Shown: positions 29,295-38,369 of the stretch, piece after piece
Position numbering within the stretch: position 1 is the stretch's first letter
Layout: each line of letters begins with the position of its first letter
NCBI RefSeq assembly: GCF_001895025.1
Contig: NZ_BCXI01000009.1
Location: 89,710 to 153,709, forward strand
Origin: Rhodococcus zopfii NBRC 100606 = JCM 9919
GTDB taxonomy: Bacteria > Actinomycetota > Actinomycetes > Mycobacteriales > Mycobacteriaceae
Length of the DNA: 64,000 nt
Direction: 5' to 3'
Notes under the pieces: generated by a model
What the model was told of the DNA's origin: nothing
What the model saw: the letters and a program-made list of their open reading frames with translations, nothing else
Database searches by the model: none
Translations under genes and position numbers: made by a program

Positions 29295-31529
29295 CTATCG
29301 AGGGGCGTTCGCGGCATCGATCAGTTGCTGCAGCTTGTCGCGGTCGAACTTGTCGCCGAGGAACCCGACCATCCGGCTCAGCGGCATCGACTCGGCCATC
29401 TTCAACACGCTCTCGTCGAGGGGCGGGGCCGCGCCACCGCCGGTCAGGGATGCGAAGGCCTCCAACACCAACCCGGCAGCCACCGGGTCGGCGAGGACCT
29501 CACCGATCGACGAGTCCAGCGACAGCGGCAGCCGCACCTCGTCGCCGGCCACGTCGACCGTGCACGTGGCGCGGATGTCCCGGCTCGACGCCCCGACCTC
29601 GACCGTGTAGGTGCCGCCCTCGACGACCCAGGCGTCGACGCGGGTGTCCCAGTACGCGAGGTCGGAGCGGCGCACCGGGACCCGCACGGTCCGGGACTCG
29701 CCGACCGCGAGGTGCACCTTCGCGAAGCCCTTCAACTCGCGCGGCGCCCGCGCCACCGCGGAACCGGGAAGGCCGATGTAGACCTGCACGACCTCGGAGC
29801 CGTCCCGGTCGCCCGTATTGGTGACGGTGACCGTCACGGCCAGACCGCCGTCGGTGGTCACGGCGGCGTCGCTGTAGTCGAAGGTGGTGTAGGACAAGCC
29901 GAATCCGAACGGGTACGACACCTCCAGCTGCCGCGCGTCGTACCAGCGGTAGCCGACGTGCAGGCCCTCGCCGTAGCGGACGTGGCCGTGCTCGCCGGGG
30001 AAATTCCCATACGCGGCGGTGTCCTCGAGCCGCACGGGAACGGTTTCGGCGAGCCGCGCCGACGGATTCACCACCCCGTAGAGCACGTCGGCGAGTCCGC
30101 CGCCACCTGCCTGCCCGAGCAGCCAGCCCTCGACGATCGCGGGCACCCGCTCCGCGAAACCCGACAGTCGGACCACACCACCGTTGGACAGCACGACGGC
30201 GGTGTTCGGGTTCGCCGCGACCACCGCATCCAGCAGGTCGAGCTGCGAGGCGGGCAGCTCGAGATCGTCGCGGTCGAAGCCTTCCGACTCCAGCTCGGCG
30301 GGCACCCCGAGGAACAGCAGCACGGTATCCGCGGCGACCGCCGCGGCGGTCGCCTCGGCGGTCAGCTCCGGCGACGCGGAGCCGTCGGCCCCGTAGCCCG
30401 CCGCGAACGGCACCTCGACGGTCGCGAGTGCGCGGATCTCGTCGAGCGCGTTGTCCAGCCGCGTCGGGTTGATCCGGGACGATCCGGCACCCTGGTAGCG
30501 CGGCGTGCGGGCGAGTTCGCCGATCACCGCGACCTTCGTGTCCGGAGCGAGGGGGAGGAGGCCATGTTCGTTGCGCAACAGCACAACCGACGCGGCAGCT
30601 GCTTCCCGCGCCAGTGCGTGGTGTGCGTCCGCGTCGTATGTCGCGTCCGGTTGCGCGCCCGCGACAGCCCGGCGCACCAGGTCGACGATCCGGCGCGCGG
30701 CGGTGTCGAGCACCGACTCGTCGAGGGTGCCCGCGCGCACCGCGGCGACGATCTCGGCGTCGGTGCGGCCACCGGTCGACGGCATCTCCAGGTCCAGCCC
30801 CGCTGACAGCGCCGCGACCCGATCTGCGACCGCGCCCCAGTCGCTGACGACGAGACCGTCGAACCCCCACTCGTCGCGCAGCACCTCGGTGAGAAGCCAC
30901 CGGTTCTCCGACGCGTACACGCCGTTGATGCGGTTGTAGGAGCACATCACCGTCCACGGCCGGGCGTCCTCGACGACCCGCTGGAACCCACGCAGATAGA
31001 TTTCGCGCATCGGACGAGGGTCGATATCCGCCGACACCCGCATCCGGTCGGTCTCCTGATTGTTCGCCGCGTAGTGCTTGAGCGACGCACCCACACCCTG
31101 CGACTGCAGACCGCGCACCAACGCAGCCCCCAGCACGCCGGACAGCAGCGGATCCTCGGACAGATGCTCGAAGTTGCGCCCGCACAACGGGCTTCGTTTG
31201 ATGTTGATGCCCGGTCCGAGGAGGATCGCGACCTGCTCGGCGCGAGCCTCGGTGCCCAGCGCAACCCCGACCCGCTCCAGCAAAGCCGGATCGAACGTGC
31301 CACCCAATGCGACCGCCGGCGGGAAGCATGTCGCGGGCACCGCGTCCCCGAGGCCCAGATGGTCGCCGCCACCGGTCTGCTTCCGGACCCCGTGCGGGCC
31401 GTCGGTCAGCATGATCGACGGAATCCCGGCGCGCGCGACGGGCTCGGTGAACCAGAAGTTCAGGCCGCTCGTCAGCGAGGCCTTCTCCTCCAGCGTGAGG
31501 TCGGCGACGATCTCGGCGGCGTCCGTCAT
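29295..31529 (-). CDS. Glycoside hydrolase family 3 beta-glucosidase-like enzyme
   Basis: A 744-residue three-domain GH3 enzyme. The TIM barrel (about 1-280) carries the nucleophile Asp230 in LVVSDWGAV and the substrate-binding KHY (Lys151-His152). The alpha/beta sandwich spans about 310-480, and a fibronectin III-like domain covers about 560-640 (GDRDGSEVVQVYIG). A further C-terminal helical tail of about 90 residues (DSSIGEVLADPVAAGLVL) is seen in some actinobacterial members. No signal peptide, so it is cytoplasmic and should split beta-glucosides or similar. It is followed upstream by the DinB-like gene on the same strand (43 bp). Confidence 0.9.
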   Translation of the reverse strand: MTDAAEIVADLTLEEKASLTSGLNFWFTEPVARAGIPSIMLTDGPHGVRKQTGGGDHLGLGDAVPATCFPPAVALGGTFDPALLERVGVALGTEARAEQVAILLGPGINIKRSPLCGRNFEHLSEDPLLSGVLGAALVRGLQSQGVGASLKHYAANNQETDRMRVSADIDPRPMREIYLRGFQRVVEDARPWTVMCSYNRINGVYASENRWLLTEVLRDEWGFDGLVVSDWGAVADRVAALSAGLDLEMPSTGGRTDAEIVAAVRAGTLDESVLDTAARRIVDLVRRAVAGAQPDATYDADAHHALAREAAAASVVLLRNEHGLLPLAPDTKVAVIGELARTPRYQGAGSSRINPTRLDNALDEIRALATVEVPFAAGYGADGSASPELTAEATAAAVAADTVLLFLGVPAELESEGFDRDDLELPASQLDLLDAVVAANPNTAVVLSNGGVVRLSGFAERVPAIVEGWLLGQAGGGGLADVLYGVVNPSARLAETVPVRLEDTAAYGNFPGEHGHVRYGEGLHVGYRWYDARQLEVSYPFGFGLSYTTFDYSDAAVTTDGGLAVTVTVTNTGDRDGSEVVQVYIGLPGSAVARAPRELKGFAKVHLAVGESRTVRVPVRRSDLAYWDTRVDAWVVEGGTYTVEVGASSRDIRATCTVDVAGDEVRLPLSLDSSIGEVLADPVAAGLVLEAFASLTGGGAAPPLDESVLKMAESMPLSRMVGFLGDKFDRDKLQQLIDAANAPR

Positions 31530-31572
31530 GCTGCTCCTTCGGGTCGGCTGTTCGGGAGGTTATCCCACTGGG

Positions 31573-32139
31573 TCAGGAGGTGCGGTGCATGTGCGCATAC
31601 AGGTCGCGGAGAAGCGAGACTTCCGACAGGTGATGGATCAACTCGCGGTGGATGTGCAGGACCAGATCCGCCATCGTGAGCTCCGGATACGGTTCCTTGT
31701 CGCCGACCGGGACCGGTAACCCGTCGTCGCCGAGCTCCCGCACGCCGGTCAGCCACATGTCGAGCTGCGTTTCGAGCTGCTCGAGCGCGGTCGCGGCGTC
31801 GCCCGCGTACTCCCACGAGTCGTACGACGCCGGTGGGGAACCGAAGTGCGACGTATTACGGGCCGCGAGCACCCCGACGATGACGTGCCCGAGCCGCCAC
31901 GCGATCGTGGTGAACGGCGCCGGCGCGGGTTCGGGGAAGGCGAAGTCGATGGTGAAGTCGCCCGAACCGGCCTGGATCTGCGCTGTCGACGTGCCGCGCG
32001 GCCGCACGCTCCACGCGTCGGGTACCGGCGACCAGAAGTACTCGTCGTCGGAGAGGCCTTCGAGTCTGGCTCGGAGCTGGTGGTTCCAGTGGAATTCCCA
32101 CTGCTCGCGCAGCGAGTGGTTCAGGTCGAATGCGTTCAT
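31573..32139 (-). CDS. DinB-superfamily protein (DfsB-like)
   Basis: A 188-residue four-helix-bundle protein of the DinB/YfiT superfamily. Metal-site candidates are His in WRLGHVIVGV and the HxxxH pair in HIHRELIHHLSEV. An aromatic patch (YFWSPVPDAWSVRPRG) near the start is typical of the actinobacterial group, some of which use mycothiol or bacillithiol as co-substrate. Function is not known. It precedes the GH3 gene on the same strand. Confidence 0.78.
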   Translation of the reverse strand: MNAFDLNHSLREQWEFHWNHQLRARLEGLSDDEYFWSPVPDAWSVRPRGTSTAQIQAGSGDFTIDFAFPEPAPAPFTTIAWRLGHVIVGVLAARNTSHFGSPPASYDSWEYAGDAATALEQLETQLDMWLTGVRELGDDGLPVPVGDKEPYPELTMADLVLHIHRELIHHLSEVSLLRDLYAHMHRTS

Positions 32140-32472
32140 GGATCCACTGTCCTACACCGGCCGCCTCGTCGGCTTCCCGGATGGTCGTCGCATGTTCGGG
32201 TCGCGCATCGGTCTTCCGCGAGTGCACCGCGACGACGACGGCGGTATCCGGTGGTGATGTCACCGGCCCGGCGCCGCGGCCGCAGGCGGATCCGGAACGG
32301 AGGTTGACGCATTAGACTAACGACGATAGTTTATTTCTTGTGATGCACGCCATACGGCCGGATGTGGACCGAACGGCCCTCCGGTCGGCGGCGTTCGGAC
32401 CGGAGGAGGCCTCCATGCGTTCACCCCCCGCTGTTCACCCGGACTGCACCCTCGCGCGGACAGCCCTGCGGC
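32140..32472. other. Intergenic region between DinB-like gene and TetR 3' end
   Basis: The 330 bp contain no gene I can support. It must hold the promoter of the leftward DinB-like gene and also contains a clear rightward promoter at 32304-32332. The small rightward frame starting at 32340 runs into the antisense of the TetR gene and shows no ribosome site or recognisable sequence. Confidence 0.5.
32304..32332 (+). promoter_or_regulatory. Rightward promoter with operator CATTAGACTAACG in the spacer
   Basis: A -35 box TTGACG (32304-32309), a 17-bp spacer and a -10 box TAGTTT (32327-32332) are visible. The spacer begins with CATTAGACTAACG (32310-32322), whose core TTAG-A-CTAA is palindromic. 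The same 13-mer, with one base different, lies in the promoter of the thiolase gene (35959-35971). No gene lies just downstream on this strand; transcription would run antisense to the TetR gene. Confidence 0.6.
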
Positions 32473-33063
32473 TCAAGGATGTTCATCGAATCCCGCGAGA
32501 AATGTCACCAGCATCCGCTCGAACAGCGCCGAGTCGGCGTCGGGCGGCGCTGTAGCGACTCGCTCGGTTGGGTTGCCGGACGGCAACTCCACCAGTGCCG
32601 GGCGTCCGGTAGCAGCGCACATCGCGGATCCGATCGTCATCCGGTGGGTGGCCTCGAGCAGGAAAAGGTGATCGGATGCCGGAACGCCGTGGTCGCCGAG
32701 CAGAGTCGAATACTGCGCATACAGCTTGTGGAGCAGCGGCTCGGGAAACCACGTGACCACCACGGGGACCGCATTCGGATGACGCATCAGGGTGTTGCGG
32801 AACTCGAGGCATTCGGCGATCAGCCAGCTGCGCCACTGCCCGGGCGCCGGATCGGGAACACGAGGGGTCTCGAGCACCACCACGCGCGCCACCTCACCGA
32901 GGATCTCGGTCTTGTCGGCGAAGTGGTTGTACAGGGACGGAGCGCGGACGCCGAGCGCGGACGCGGTCCGTTCAAGACTGAAGCCGGCCATGCCGTCGCG
33001 GTCGATGAGGTCGAGTGCGGCGGTCGCCACGGCGTCCCGCGTGATCGCCGGCTTCCGCCCCAT
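32473..33063 (-). CDS. TetR-family regulator
   Basis: A 196-residue repressor-like protein. The DNA-binding domain lies at about 8-55 (AVATAALDLIDRDGMAGFSL and RAPSLYNHF). The helix-turn-helix reads LERTASALGVRAPSLYNHF, and a ligand domain with the TetR-C type fold follows. It resembles the TetR at 49926-50552. It is divergent from the acyl-CoA ligase operon (112-bp gap), which it probably controls. Start ATG 33063 follows GAGGAAGAG; a longer frame to 33189 would overrun the divergent promoter region. Its ligand is likely an aromatic or acyl-CoA pathway intermediate (inference). Confidence 0.85.
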   Translation of the reverse strand: MGRKPAITRDAVATAALDLIDRDGMAGFSLERTASALGVRAPSLYNHFADKTEILGEVARVVVLETPRVPDPAPGQWRSWLIAECLEFRNTLMRHPNAVPVVVTWFPEPLLHKLYAQYSTLLGDHGVPASDHLFLLEATHRMTIGSAMCAATGRPALVELPSGNPTERVATAPPDADSALFERMLVTFLAGFDEHP

Positions 33064-33175
33064 CTCTTCCTCCTCGGTCCGCCGGACATCGTACTCCCGG
33101 CCGATCGCTCCACTGAACGCCTTCACCACCACACAAATTCGAACCTTCCCACCTCTCCCGACAAGGAGTGCGCAC

Positions 33176-34729
33176 ATGCGCGATACCACGGCCGTCCGAG
33201 CGATCCAGGCTTGGGCCGTTCGTCAACCCGACGCCCCGGCACTGACCTGTGACAGTGGGGTACTGACCTGGAACGAGCTCACCACCGCGATGGATCGCGC
33301 GGCGCTCCGGCTCGCGGCTGCCGGAGTCCGCCACGGCGACCGCGTCGGTGTGCTCGGATCCCTCTCGACCGACTGGGCGATCGCCGCGCTCGGGGCCATC
33401 CGGATGGGTGCGGTCCTGTGCCCCTTGAACGAACGTCAGGCGCAGGCAGAGCTGTCCGAGGTGTACCGGAAGCTGACACCGACGGTCGTCGTGGCCTCGG
33501 CCGGGAGTCGTGAGGTCGCCGACCTGGCCTGCAAGGAGACGGAAGAGCCCCCGCAGATTCTCGACGCCGAGACGTTGTGCTCCGCAGGCGTCGACGGCAT
33601 TGTGTCCGCCCCGGCCGGTGATCCGTCGGACGTCGTGTGCATCATCCCGACCTCCGGCTCCACGGGAGCTCCGAAAGGGGTTGTGTACACCCATGAATCG
33701 CTTCTCGGCGCCTTCTTCGAATGGACCCTCCAGGCACCCGAACTCACCGGGGCTCGCATACTCAACGTCAGTTCGATGTCCTTCGCCGCGGGGCTGCTCA
33801 ACGGCTTCCTCGCGCCGCTCGTCCTCGGCGGCAGCATTGTGATGCTGCCCAAGTGGGATCCGCAGGTCGCGATGTCTCTCATCGCATCCGAACGCATCAC
33901 CTCGATGGCGGGCACCACGATCTTCTTCGAGCAGATGGCCGCGCTGCCGGGATTCGGCGACACCGACCTGTCGTCGTTGAAGGTCGTGTTCGTCGGAGGA
34001 AACCCCGTGACGCGCGGACTCATCGATGCGTGGGCGGCGAAGGGTGTCGGGTTGAGGCAGGCATACGGACTCACCGAGTCCCTGTCGATGGTCACGTTCC
34101 CGACCGTCGACCTGTCGATCCGCAAACCGGAGTCGGTGGGATTCGGCGGGATTCTCACCAGGGTCGAGGTCACGGATGCAGACGGGACGGTTTGCCCGGC
34201 AGGGACACCCGGTGAGATCCGGATCTCCGGACCGGGAGTCGCGGCGGGTTACTGGCAGGACGACGCCCTTACCGCCCAAACGTTCGGTGATGGGTGGTTG
34301 CGCACCGGCGACGTGGGTGTCATGGACGACGAGGGCGCGCTCCGCGTCGTAGGCCGTACGAAGGACGTCATCATCTCGGGCGGCATGAACATCTACGCCG
34401 CCGAACTCGAACGGGCCGTCCTCGAACTGCCCGAGGTCCTCGAAGCCGCGGTGATCGGCGTTCCCGACGACGAGTTCGGCGAGACCCCGGCCGTCCTGAT
34501 CCGCGCTGCCGGCGATCTCACTCGGGCCGAGGTCGTGGACCATTGCCGCGGACGCCTCTCGAACTACAAGACGCCCCGCTATGTCGTCTTCCGCGACGAA
34601 CCGATGCCACGCACCTCGAGCCTGAAGATCGACAAAAAGGTTCTGCGCTCGGAATATTCCGACATTCCCGCACGGTACGACCGGTTCGGCCGGACCTCGG
34701 AGGCACTCGACGGAGGGGCAGCACAGTGA
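33176..34729 (+). CDS. Acyl-CoA ligase (AMP-forming, FadD-like)
   Basis: A 517-residue ANL-family ligase that activates a carboxylic acid with ATP and CoA. It shows the P-loop-like PTSGSTGAPKG (about residue 161), QAYGLTES, GDGWLRTGDVG and the C-terminal hinge GRTKDVIISGG. The catalytic lysine lies near SSLKIDKKVLR. Start ATG 33176 follows AAGGAG. It overlaps the Rieske oxygenase gene by 4 bases and leads the operon divergent from the TetR. The substrate may be aromatic, alicyclic or fatty; the sequence does not decide. Confidence 0.88.
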   Translation: MRDTTAVRAIQAWAVRQPDAPALTCDSGVLTWNELTTAMDRAALRLAAAGVRHGDRVGVLGSLSTDWAIAALGAIRMGAVLCPLNERQAQAELSEVYRKLTPTVVVASAGSREVADLACKETEEPPQILDAETLCSAGVDGIVSAPAGDPSDVVCIIPTSGSTGAPKGVVYTHESLLGAFFEWTLQAPELTGARILNVSSMSFAAGLLNGFLAPLVLGGSIVMLPKWDPQVAMSLIASERITSMAGTTIFFEQMAALPGFGDTDLSSLKVVFVGGNPVTRGLIDAWAAKGVGLRQAYGLTESLSMVTFPTVDLSIRKPESVGFGGILTRVEVTDADGTVCPAGTPGEIRISGPGVAAGYWQDDALTAQTFGDGWLRTGDVGVMDDEGALRVVGRTKDVIISGGMNIYAAELERAVLELPEVLEAAVIGVPDDEFGETPAVLIRAAGDLTRAEVVDHCRGRLSNYKTPRYVVFRDEPMPRTSSLKIDKKVLRSEYSDIPARYDRFGRTSEALDGGAAQ

Positions 34730-35910
34730 ACATCACCCGCGACCTGCAGGACATCCGCGACCGCGCGCTCCGGAAGCTGCTCACCCATCTCGACGATTCG
34801 GTGACGGATCAGTGGGCCGAGATCGAACGGTTCGAGCGTGACGACTATCAGGATCCGGCGTTGGCCGAAGCCGAACGCGATCGAATCTTCGGCGAGGTTC
34901 CGTTCATCGTCGCGCACAGTTCGGAGATCGAGGGAGCGAACACCTTCGTGACGGTCGAGCTGCCGCGGAACAAGGCGATCGTCATCCGTCAGAAGGACGG
35001 CAGCGTCAAGGCTTTCGTCAACGCGTGCCGGCATCGCGGTGCCGAACTGGTGACCCAGGAGTCCGGCAAGTGCCGCATATTCTCGTGCCCCTATCACCGA
35101 TGGTCGTATGACCCGAGCGGTGAACTCCGGACGGTCACGCTGGACAACACATTCGGAGACTTCGATCGCTCGCGGTTCGGTCTCGTCGAGCTTCCGGTCG
35201 AAGAGCGCCACGGTTTCGTGTGGATCGTCGACAACGCGCAGCGCGGAATCGATGTCGCGGAGTGGCTCGGAACGGAGATGGATGCGATCCTGGCGAGTTT
35301 CGAGATCGACAGCCTCGTCAGCGTCGATCCGCACACCTACCGACGCCCCACGAACTGGAAGATCCTCCAGGACGGCTTCCTGGACAACTACCACGTCAAG
35401 TATGCGCACCCGAACACGGCCGGCAAGATGCTGCACACCAACGCGGTCGCGCTCGAGGACTTCGGACGCCACTTCTGGTTCCTCACCAGCCGCAAGTCCA
35501 TCGACCGGTTCATCGGCCAGGACATCTCGTGGACGCCGTCGATGATCGAGCACACGATCGAGAGTTGTTTCCTCGCGCCGAACACGATGCTCCTGCGGCA
35601 CGCGACCCACATCGAGCTGCTGACGTTCCGCCCGGTCGGAGCGAGCCCGGACGAGGCGATCATGCAGATGCGGGTCATGGCGCCGACCGTCGAGGACAGC
35701 GGCCTCACCGAGGAACGCTGGGCGAAGCGGTGGAGGAAGAACTGGGAGATCCTCATCGCAATCCTCCACGACGAGGACTTCCCGATCCTCGACGGTTCGC
35801 AGCGGGCGCTGACGAGCCTCGACGCGGGCACGATGCTGCTAGGCCGCAACGAACTCGCGAGTCATCTGTTCCGCAGGGAGATCCGGAGGCTCCTCGCCGC
35901 GGGCGCGTAG
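34726..35910 (+). CDS. Rieske non-heme iron oxygenase, alpha subunit (copy 1)
   Basis: A 394-residue ring-hydroxylating-type oxygenase. Rieske 2Fe-2S ligands are Cys101-x-His103 and Cys121-x2-His124 (NACRHRGAE, CPYHRWSY). The mononuclear iron site shows bridging Asp220 and His223/His228 (DNYHVKYAHPN), with an Asp ligand in the C-terminal part. No beta subunit is encoded nearby, so it is an alpha-only type. Electrons may come from the reductase at 52416. GTG 34726 overlaps the ligase stop. It is a paralogue of the gene at 45014. The substrate is unknown; a CoA ester is unlikely but not excluded given the linked ligase. Confidence 0.88.
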   Translation: MNITRDLQDIRDRALRKLLTHLDDSVTDQWAEIERFERDDYQDPALAEAERDRIFGEVPFIVAHSSEIEGANTFVTVELPRNKAIVIRQKDGSVKAFVNACRHRGAELVTQESGKCRIFSCPYHRWSYDPSGELRTVTLDNTFGDFDRSRFGLVELPVEERHGFVWIVDNAQRGIDVAEWLGTEMDAILASFEIDSLVSVDPHTYRRPTNWKILQDGFLDNYHVKYAHPNTAGKMLHTNAVALEDFGRHFWFLTSRKSIDRFIGQDISWTPSMIEHTIESCFLAPNTMLLRHATHIELLTFRPVGASPDEAIMQMRVMAPTVEDSGLTEERWAKRWRKNWEILIAILHDEDFPILDGSQRALTSLDAGTMLLGRNELASHLFRREIRRLLAAGA

Positions 35911-35938
35911 CCTCCACGGGCCGGAGCAGCCGCGCGCC

Positions 35939-35971
35939 TTGAGGATGGAAACTAAAGCCATTAGGCTAACG
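35939..35971 (+). promoter_or_regulatory. Promoter of the thiolase operon with CATTAGGCTAACG operator
   Basis: TTGAGG (35939-35944), a 17-bp spacer and TAGGCT (35962-35967) form a plausible promoter 54 bp before the GTG at 36021. The -10 box lies inside CATTAGGCTAACG (35959-35971), the same motif as at 32310-32322. A repressor bound there would block the -10 region. A degenerate inverted version, CGTTATCTAATG, lies at 37514-37525 before the next gene. Confidence 0.6.
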
Positions 35972-36020
35972 GACGAATTCGAAGATACCGAAGTCGGTCC
36001 GTTCCGGAAGTGGTGCAGTT

Positions 36021-37508
36021 GTGAAACTCGATCCGAGAACCCCCGTCCTGGTCGGCGGTGGTCAGGTCAACGAGCGTGACGGGGGAGTCGAGCCCGTCGA
36101 TCTCATGGTCCGAGCGGCACGCGCGGCGGCCGCCGGGGCCGGGTCGGCGCGACTGCTCGAGCACGTGGACTCCGTGCGGGTGGTCGGGCTGCTGTCGTGG
36201 CGCTACCGTGATCCGGGCGCGCTCGTGGGTGAACGGATCGGGGCTAGGGTTCGTCACACCGGGTACTCGGGCAACGGCGGCAGCACGCCGCAGGTGATGG
36301 TCAACGGCGCGGCCGAGGACATCGCCGCCGGTCGTGCCGACGTGGTCCTGATCGGTGGCGCAGAGTCGTGGCGTACCCGCACCAAACTGCGTGCGCAGAA
36401 GATCCGTCCCGACTGGACGGTCCAGGACGAGTCGGTGCCCGCGGCCGAGATCATGGTGACCGACGTTCCCATGGCCGCGGCGAGCGAGCGCCGGATCGGC
36501 CTGGACCGCCCGTCGTACGTCTACCCGCTGTTCGAGCAGGCCCTGCGGATCTCCGCCGGCCGTTCACCCGCCGAGCACAGCGAGTTCATCGGCGGGCTGT
36601 GGTCCCGCTTCAGCAAGGTCGCGGCCACCAATCCGCACGCCTGGGTGCAGCGCGAGTACAGCGCAACGGAGATTGCGACGCCGTCACCTGACAATCGCAT
36701 GATCGCTACGCCCTATCCGAAACTGCTCAACTCCAACAACATGGTCGACCAGGCTGCGGTACTGCTGATGTGCTCGGTCGAGACCGCCATCCGGATGGGT
36801 GTTCCCCGCGAGAACTGGGTGTTCCCGCAGTCCGGCACCGAATCCCACGACACGTACGCGGTCGCCGAACGCGGCGCACTGGACGGTTCCCCGGCGATCC
36901 GGATTGCGGGACAGCGTGCCCTGTCCCTCGCCCGGATCGGTCTCGACGACCTCGCGTACGTCGACGTGTATTCGTGTTTTCCGTCCGCGGTGCAGGTCGC
37001 GGCGAACGAACTCGGCCTTGCCCTGGACGATCCGGGTCGGCCCCTCACCGTGACCGGCGGCCTCACGTTCGGCGGCGGGCCGTGGAACAACTACGTGTCC
37101 CATTCGATCGCGACGATGGCGACGTTGTTGCGGGAATCGCCGGGCGCGTACGGGCTGGTCACCGCCAACAGCGGCTATCTGACCAAGCATGCGATGGGCA
37201 TCTACCGGACGGAGCCGCCCGCCGGGGGGTTCCGGCGGATCGACGTGCAGGACGACGTCGACCGCGAACCGCGCGTGACGGCGCTGCTCTCGTACGACGG
37301 GCGTGCGGTGGCCGAGTCGTGGACGGTCGTGCACGACCGGGACGGCAACCCCGACCGCGGATTCCTGGCCGCGCGCACGCCCGGGGGTGAGCGGACGCTC
37401 GTGTTCACCACCGAGCCTGATGCGCTCGCCGAACTGGTCGAGTCGGATGTCGCAGGTAGGGCAGTGCGGGTCGCGTCGGACGGGACCTTCGTCCTCGATG
37501 GCCGTTGA
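36021..37508 (+). CDS. Thiolase-superfamily protein (acetyl-CoA acetyltransferase-like)
   Basis: A 495-residue thiolase-fold protein, longer than the usual 390-400 because of a C-terminal beta-rich extension (about 405-495). Seen: GYSGNGGSTPQVMVNGAAEDI near the nucleophile region, where a serine/glycine stretch replaces the expected catalytic cysteine. VDVYSCFPSAVQVAANEL and TVTGGLTFGGGPWNNYVSHS match the C-terminal thiolase histidine and closing motifs. Homologues are annotated as acetyl-CoA acetyltransferases but may act as aldolases or non-catalytic partners. It starts a rightward operon (GTG 36021) with NTF2-like, DUF35 and second thiolase genes. Confidence 0.78.
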   Translation: MKLDPRTPVLVGGGQVNERDGGVEPVDLMVRAARAAAAGAGSARLLEHVDSVRVVGLLSWRYRDPGALVGERIGARVRHTGYSGNGGSTPQVMVNGAAEDIAAGRADVVLIGGAESWRTRTKLRAQKIRPDWTVQDESVPAAEIMVTDVPMAAASERRIGLDRPSYVYPLFEQALRISAGRSPAEHSEFIGGLWSRFSKVAATNPHAWVQREYSATEIATPSPDNRMIATPYPKLLNSNNMVDQAAVLLMCSVETAIRMGVPRENWVFPQSGTESHDTYAVAERGALDGSPAIRIAGQRALSLARIGLDDLAYVDVYSCFPSAVQVAANELGLALDDPGRPLTVTGGLTFGGGPWNNYVSHSIATMATLLRESPGAYGLVTANSGYLTKHAMGIYRTEPPAGGFRRIDVQDDVDREPRVTALLSYDGRAVAESWTVVHDRDGNPDRGFLAARTPGGERTLVFTTEPDALAELVESDVAGRAVRVASDGTFVLDGR

Positions 37509-37587
37509 CTGCCCGTTATCTAATGCCTTAAGGTTAATGCGTTCAGCGGAACGGCGCTCGCCGTCCGCGACGTCGAGGAGTTTCCCC

Positions 37588-37923
37588 ATGTCTTCTGAAG
37601 AATCAACGTCGGTCGCAGCCTTCCGTGACCTGTACGAGCGCCATGTGAACCATGTGGCGGCCGGACGGATGTCCGACGCGATCGCCGATATCGTCCGCGA
37701 GAACATCCCGCAGGTCTTCGAGGGGGTCGACGTGCCCCGGGCGGCCGTCGCCGGTTTCGCGATCAAGGACGTCCGGTCCGACGGCGAGCGCATGGTCGGC
37801 GAGACCGTCTACGACCTCGGCGACCGCTCGGTCGGACTGCGCTCCATCTGGGAGTTCCGCGACGGCCGCTGGCTCGCCGCAGAACTCGAGAACTTCCCCG
37901 CGGCAACGGACGCTGCGAAATGA
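37588..37923 (+). CDS. Small NTF2-like/SnoaL-like protein
   Basis: A 111-residue protein with an N-terminal helix set (AAFRDLYERHVNHVAAGRMSDAIADIV), then beta strands ending SVGLRSIWEFRDGRWLAAELE. The pattern resembles SnoaL/NTF2-like folds, which act as hydratases, isomerases or binding proteins. ATG 37588 follows GAGGAG. It ends 4 bases inside the DUF35 gene, so it belongs to the thiolase operon. Function is unknown. Confidence 0.7.
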   Translation: MSSEESTSVAAFRDLYERHVNHVAAGRMSDAIADIVRENIPQVFEGVDVPRAAVAGFAIKDVRSDGERMVGETVYDLGDRSVGLRSIWEFRDGRWLAAELENFPAATDAAK

Positions 37924-38369
37924 CCGACGCGCACGCCGCCGCCGAAGCGTGGGGCCCCGCGCCCGACGGACTCGATCGGCCCCACTGGGACGGACTGCTG
38001 GAAGGTGAACTGCGCCTGCAGATCTGCGCCGACTGCGGCAGCTGGATCTGGGGCCCGCAGACCGTCTGCGGCAACTGCCACAGCTTCGAACTTCGTTGGG
38101 AGGCAGTCGAGCCCACCGGCACCGTGTACAGCTGGCATCGCAGCTGGTATCCGTACATGGACGAGTACGCCTCGCGCCTGCCCTACGTCACCGTGCTCGT
38201 CGAACTGCCGCACGCAGGCGGACGCCGCGTGCTCGGGATTCTGGTCGACGACCTCGACGAGGATCCCCGCATCGGTGACGAGGTGATCGGCGCCGTCGAG
38301 CACGACGAAGGCGCGACGTGGCCGCTCGTGCGCTGGCGGCGCACGCGTGCCACGAAGGGAGACAAGTGA
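37920..38369 (+). CDS. DUF35 zinc-ribbon/OB-fold protein
   Basis: A 149-residue protein with a zinc ribbon of four cysteines (CADCGSWIWG and VCGNCHSF, about residues 36-60). An OB fold follows (about 64-140; GTVYSWHRSWYP, LPYVTVLVELP). DUF35 proteins partner thiolase-fold enzymes: in steroid side-chain breakdown a DUF35 domain binds the aldolase Ltp2. Here the gene overlaps the downstream thiolase-like gene by 3 bases (TGATG), matching that arrangement. Likely role: binding the acyl-CoA for a retro-aldol or thiolytic step. Confidence 0.87.
   Translation: MTDAHAAAEAWGPAPDGLDRPHWDGLLEGELRLQICADCGSWIWGPQTVCGNCHSFELRWEAVEPTGTVYSWHRSWYPYMDEYASRLPYVTVLVELPHAGGRRVLGILVDDLDEDPRIGDEVIGAVEHDEGATWPLVRWRRTRATKGDK

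Noticed and set aside
32340..32555. Possible small gene downstream of the orphan promoter
   Set aside because: No ribosome site, overlaps the TetR gene antisense, and composition is not protein-like.
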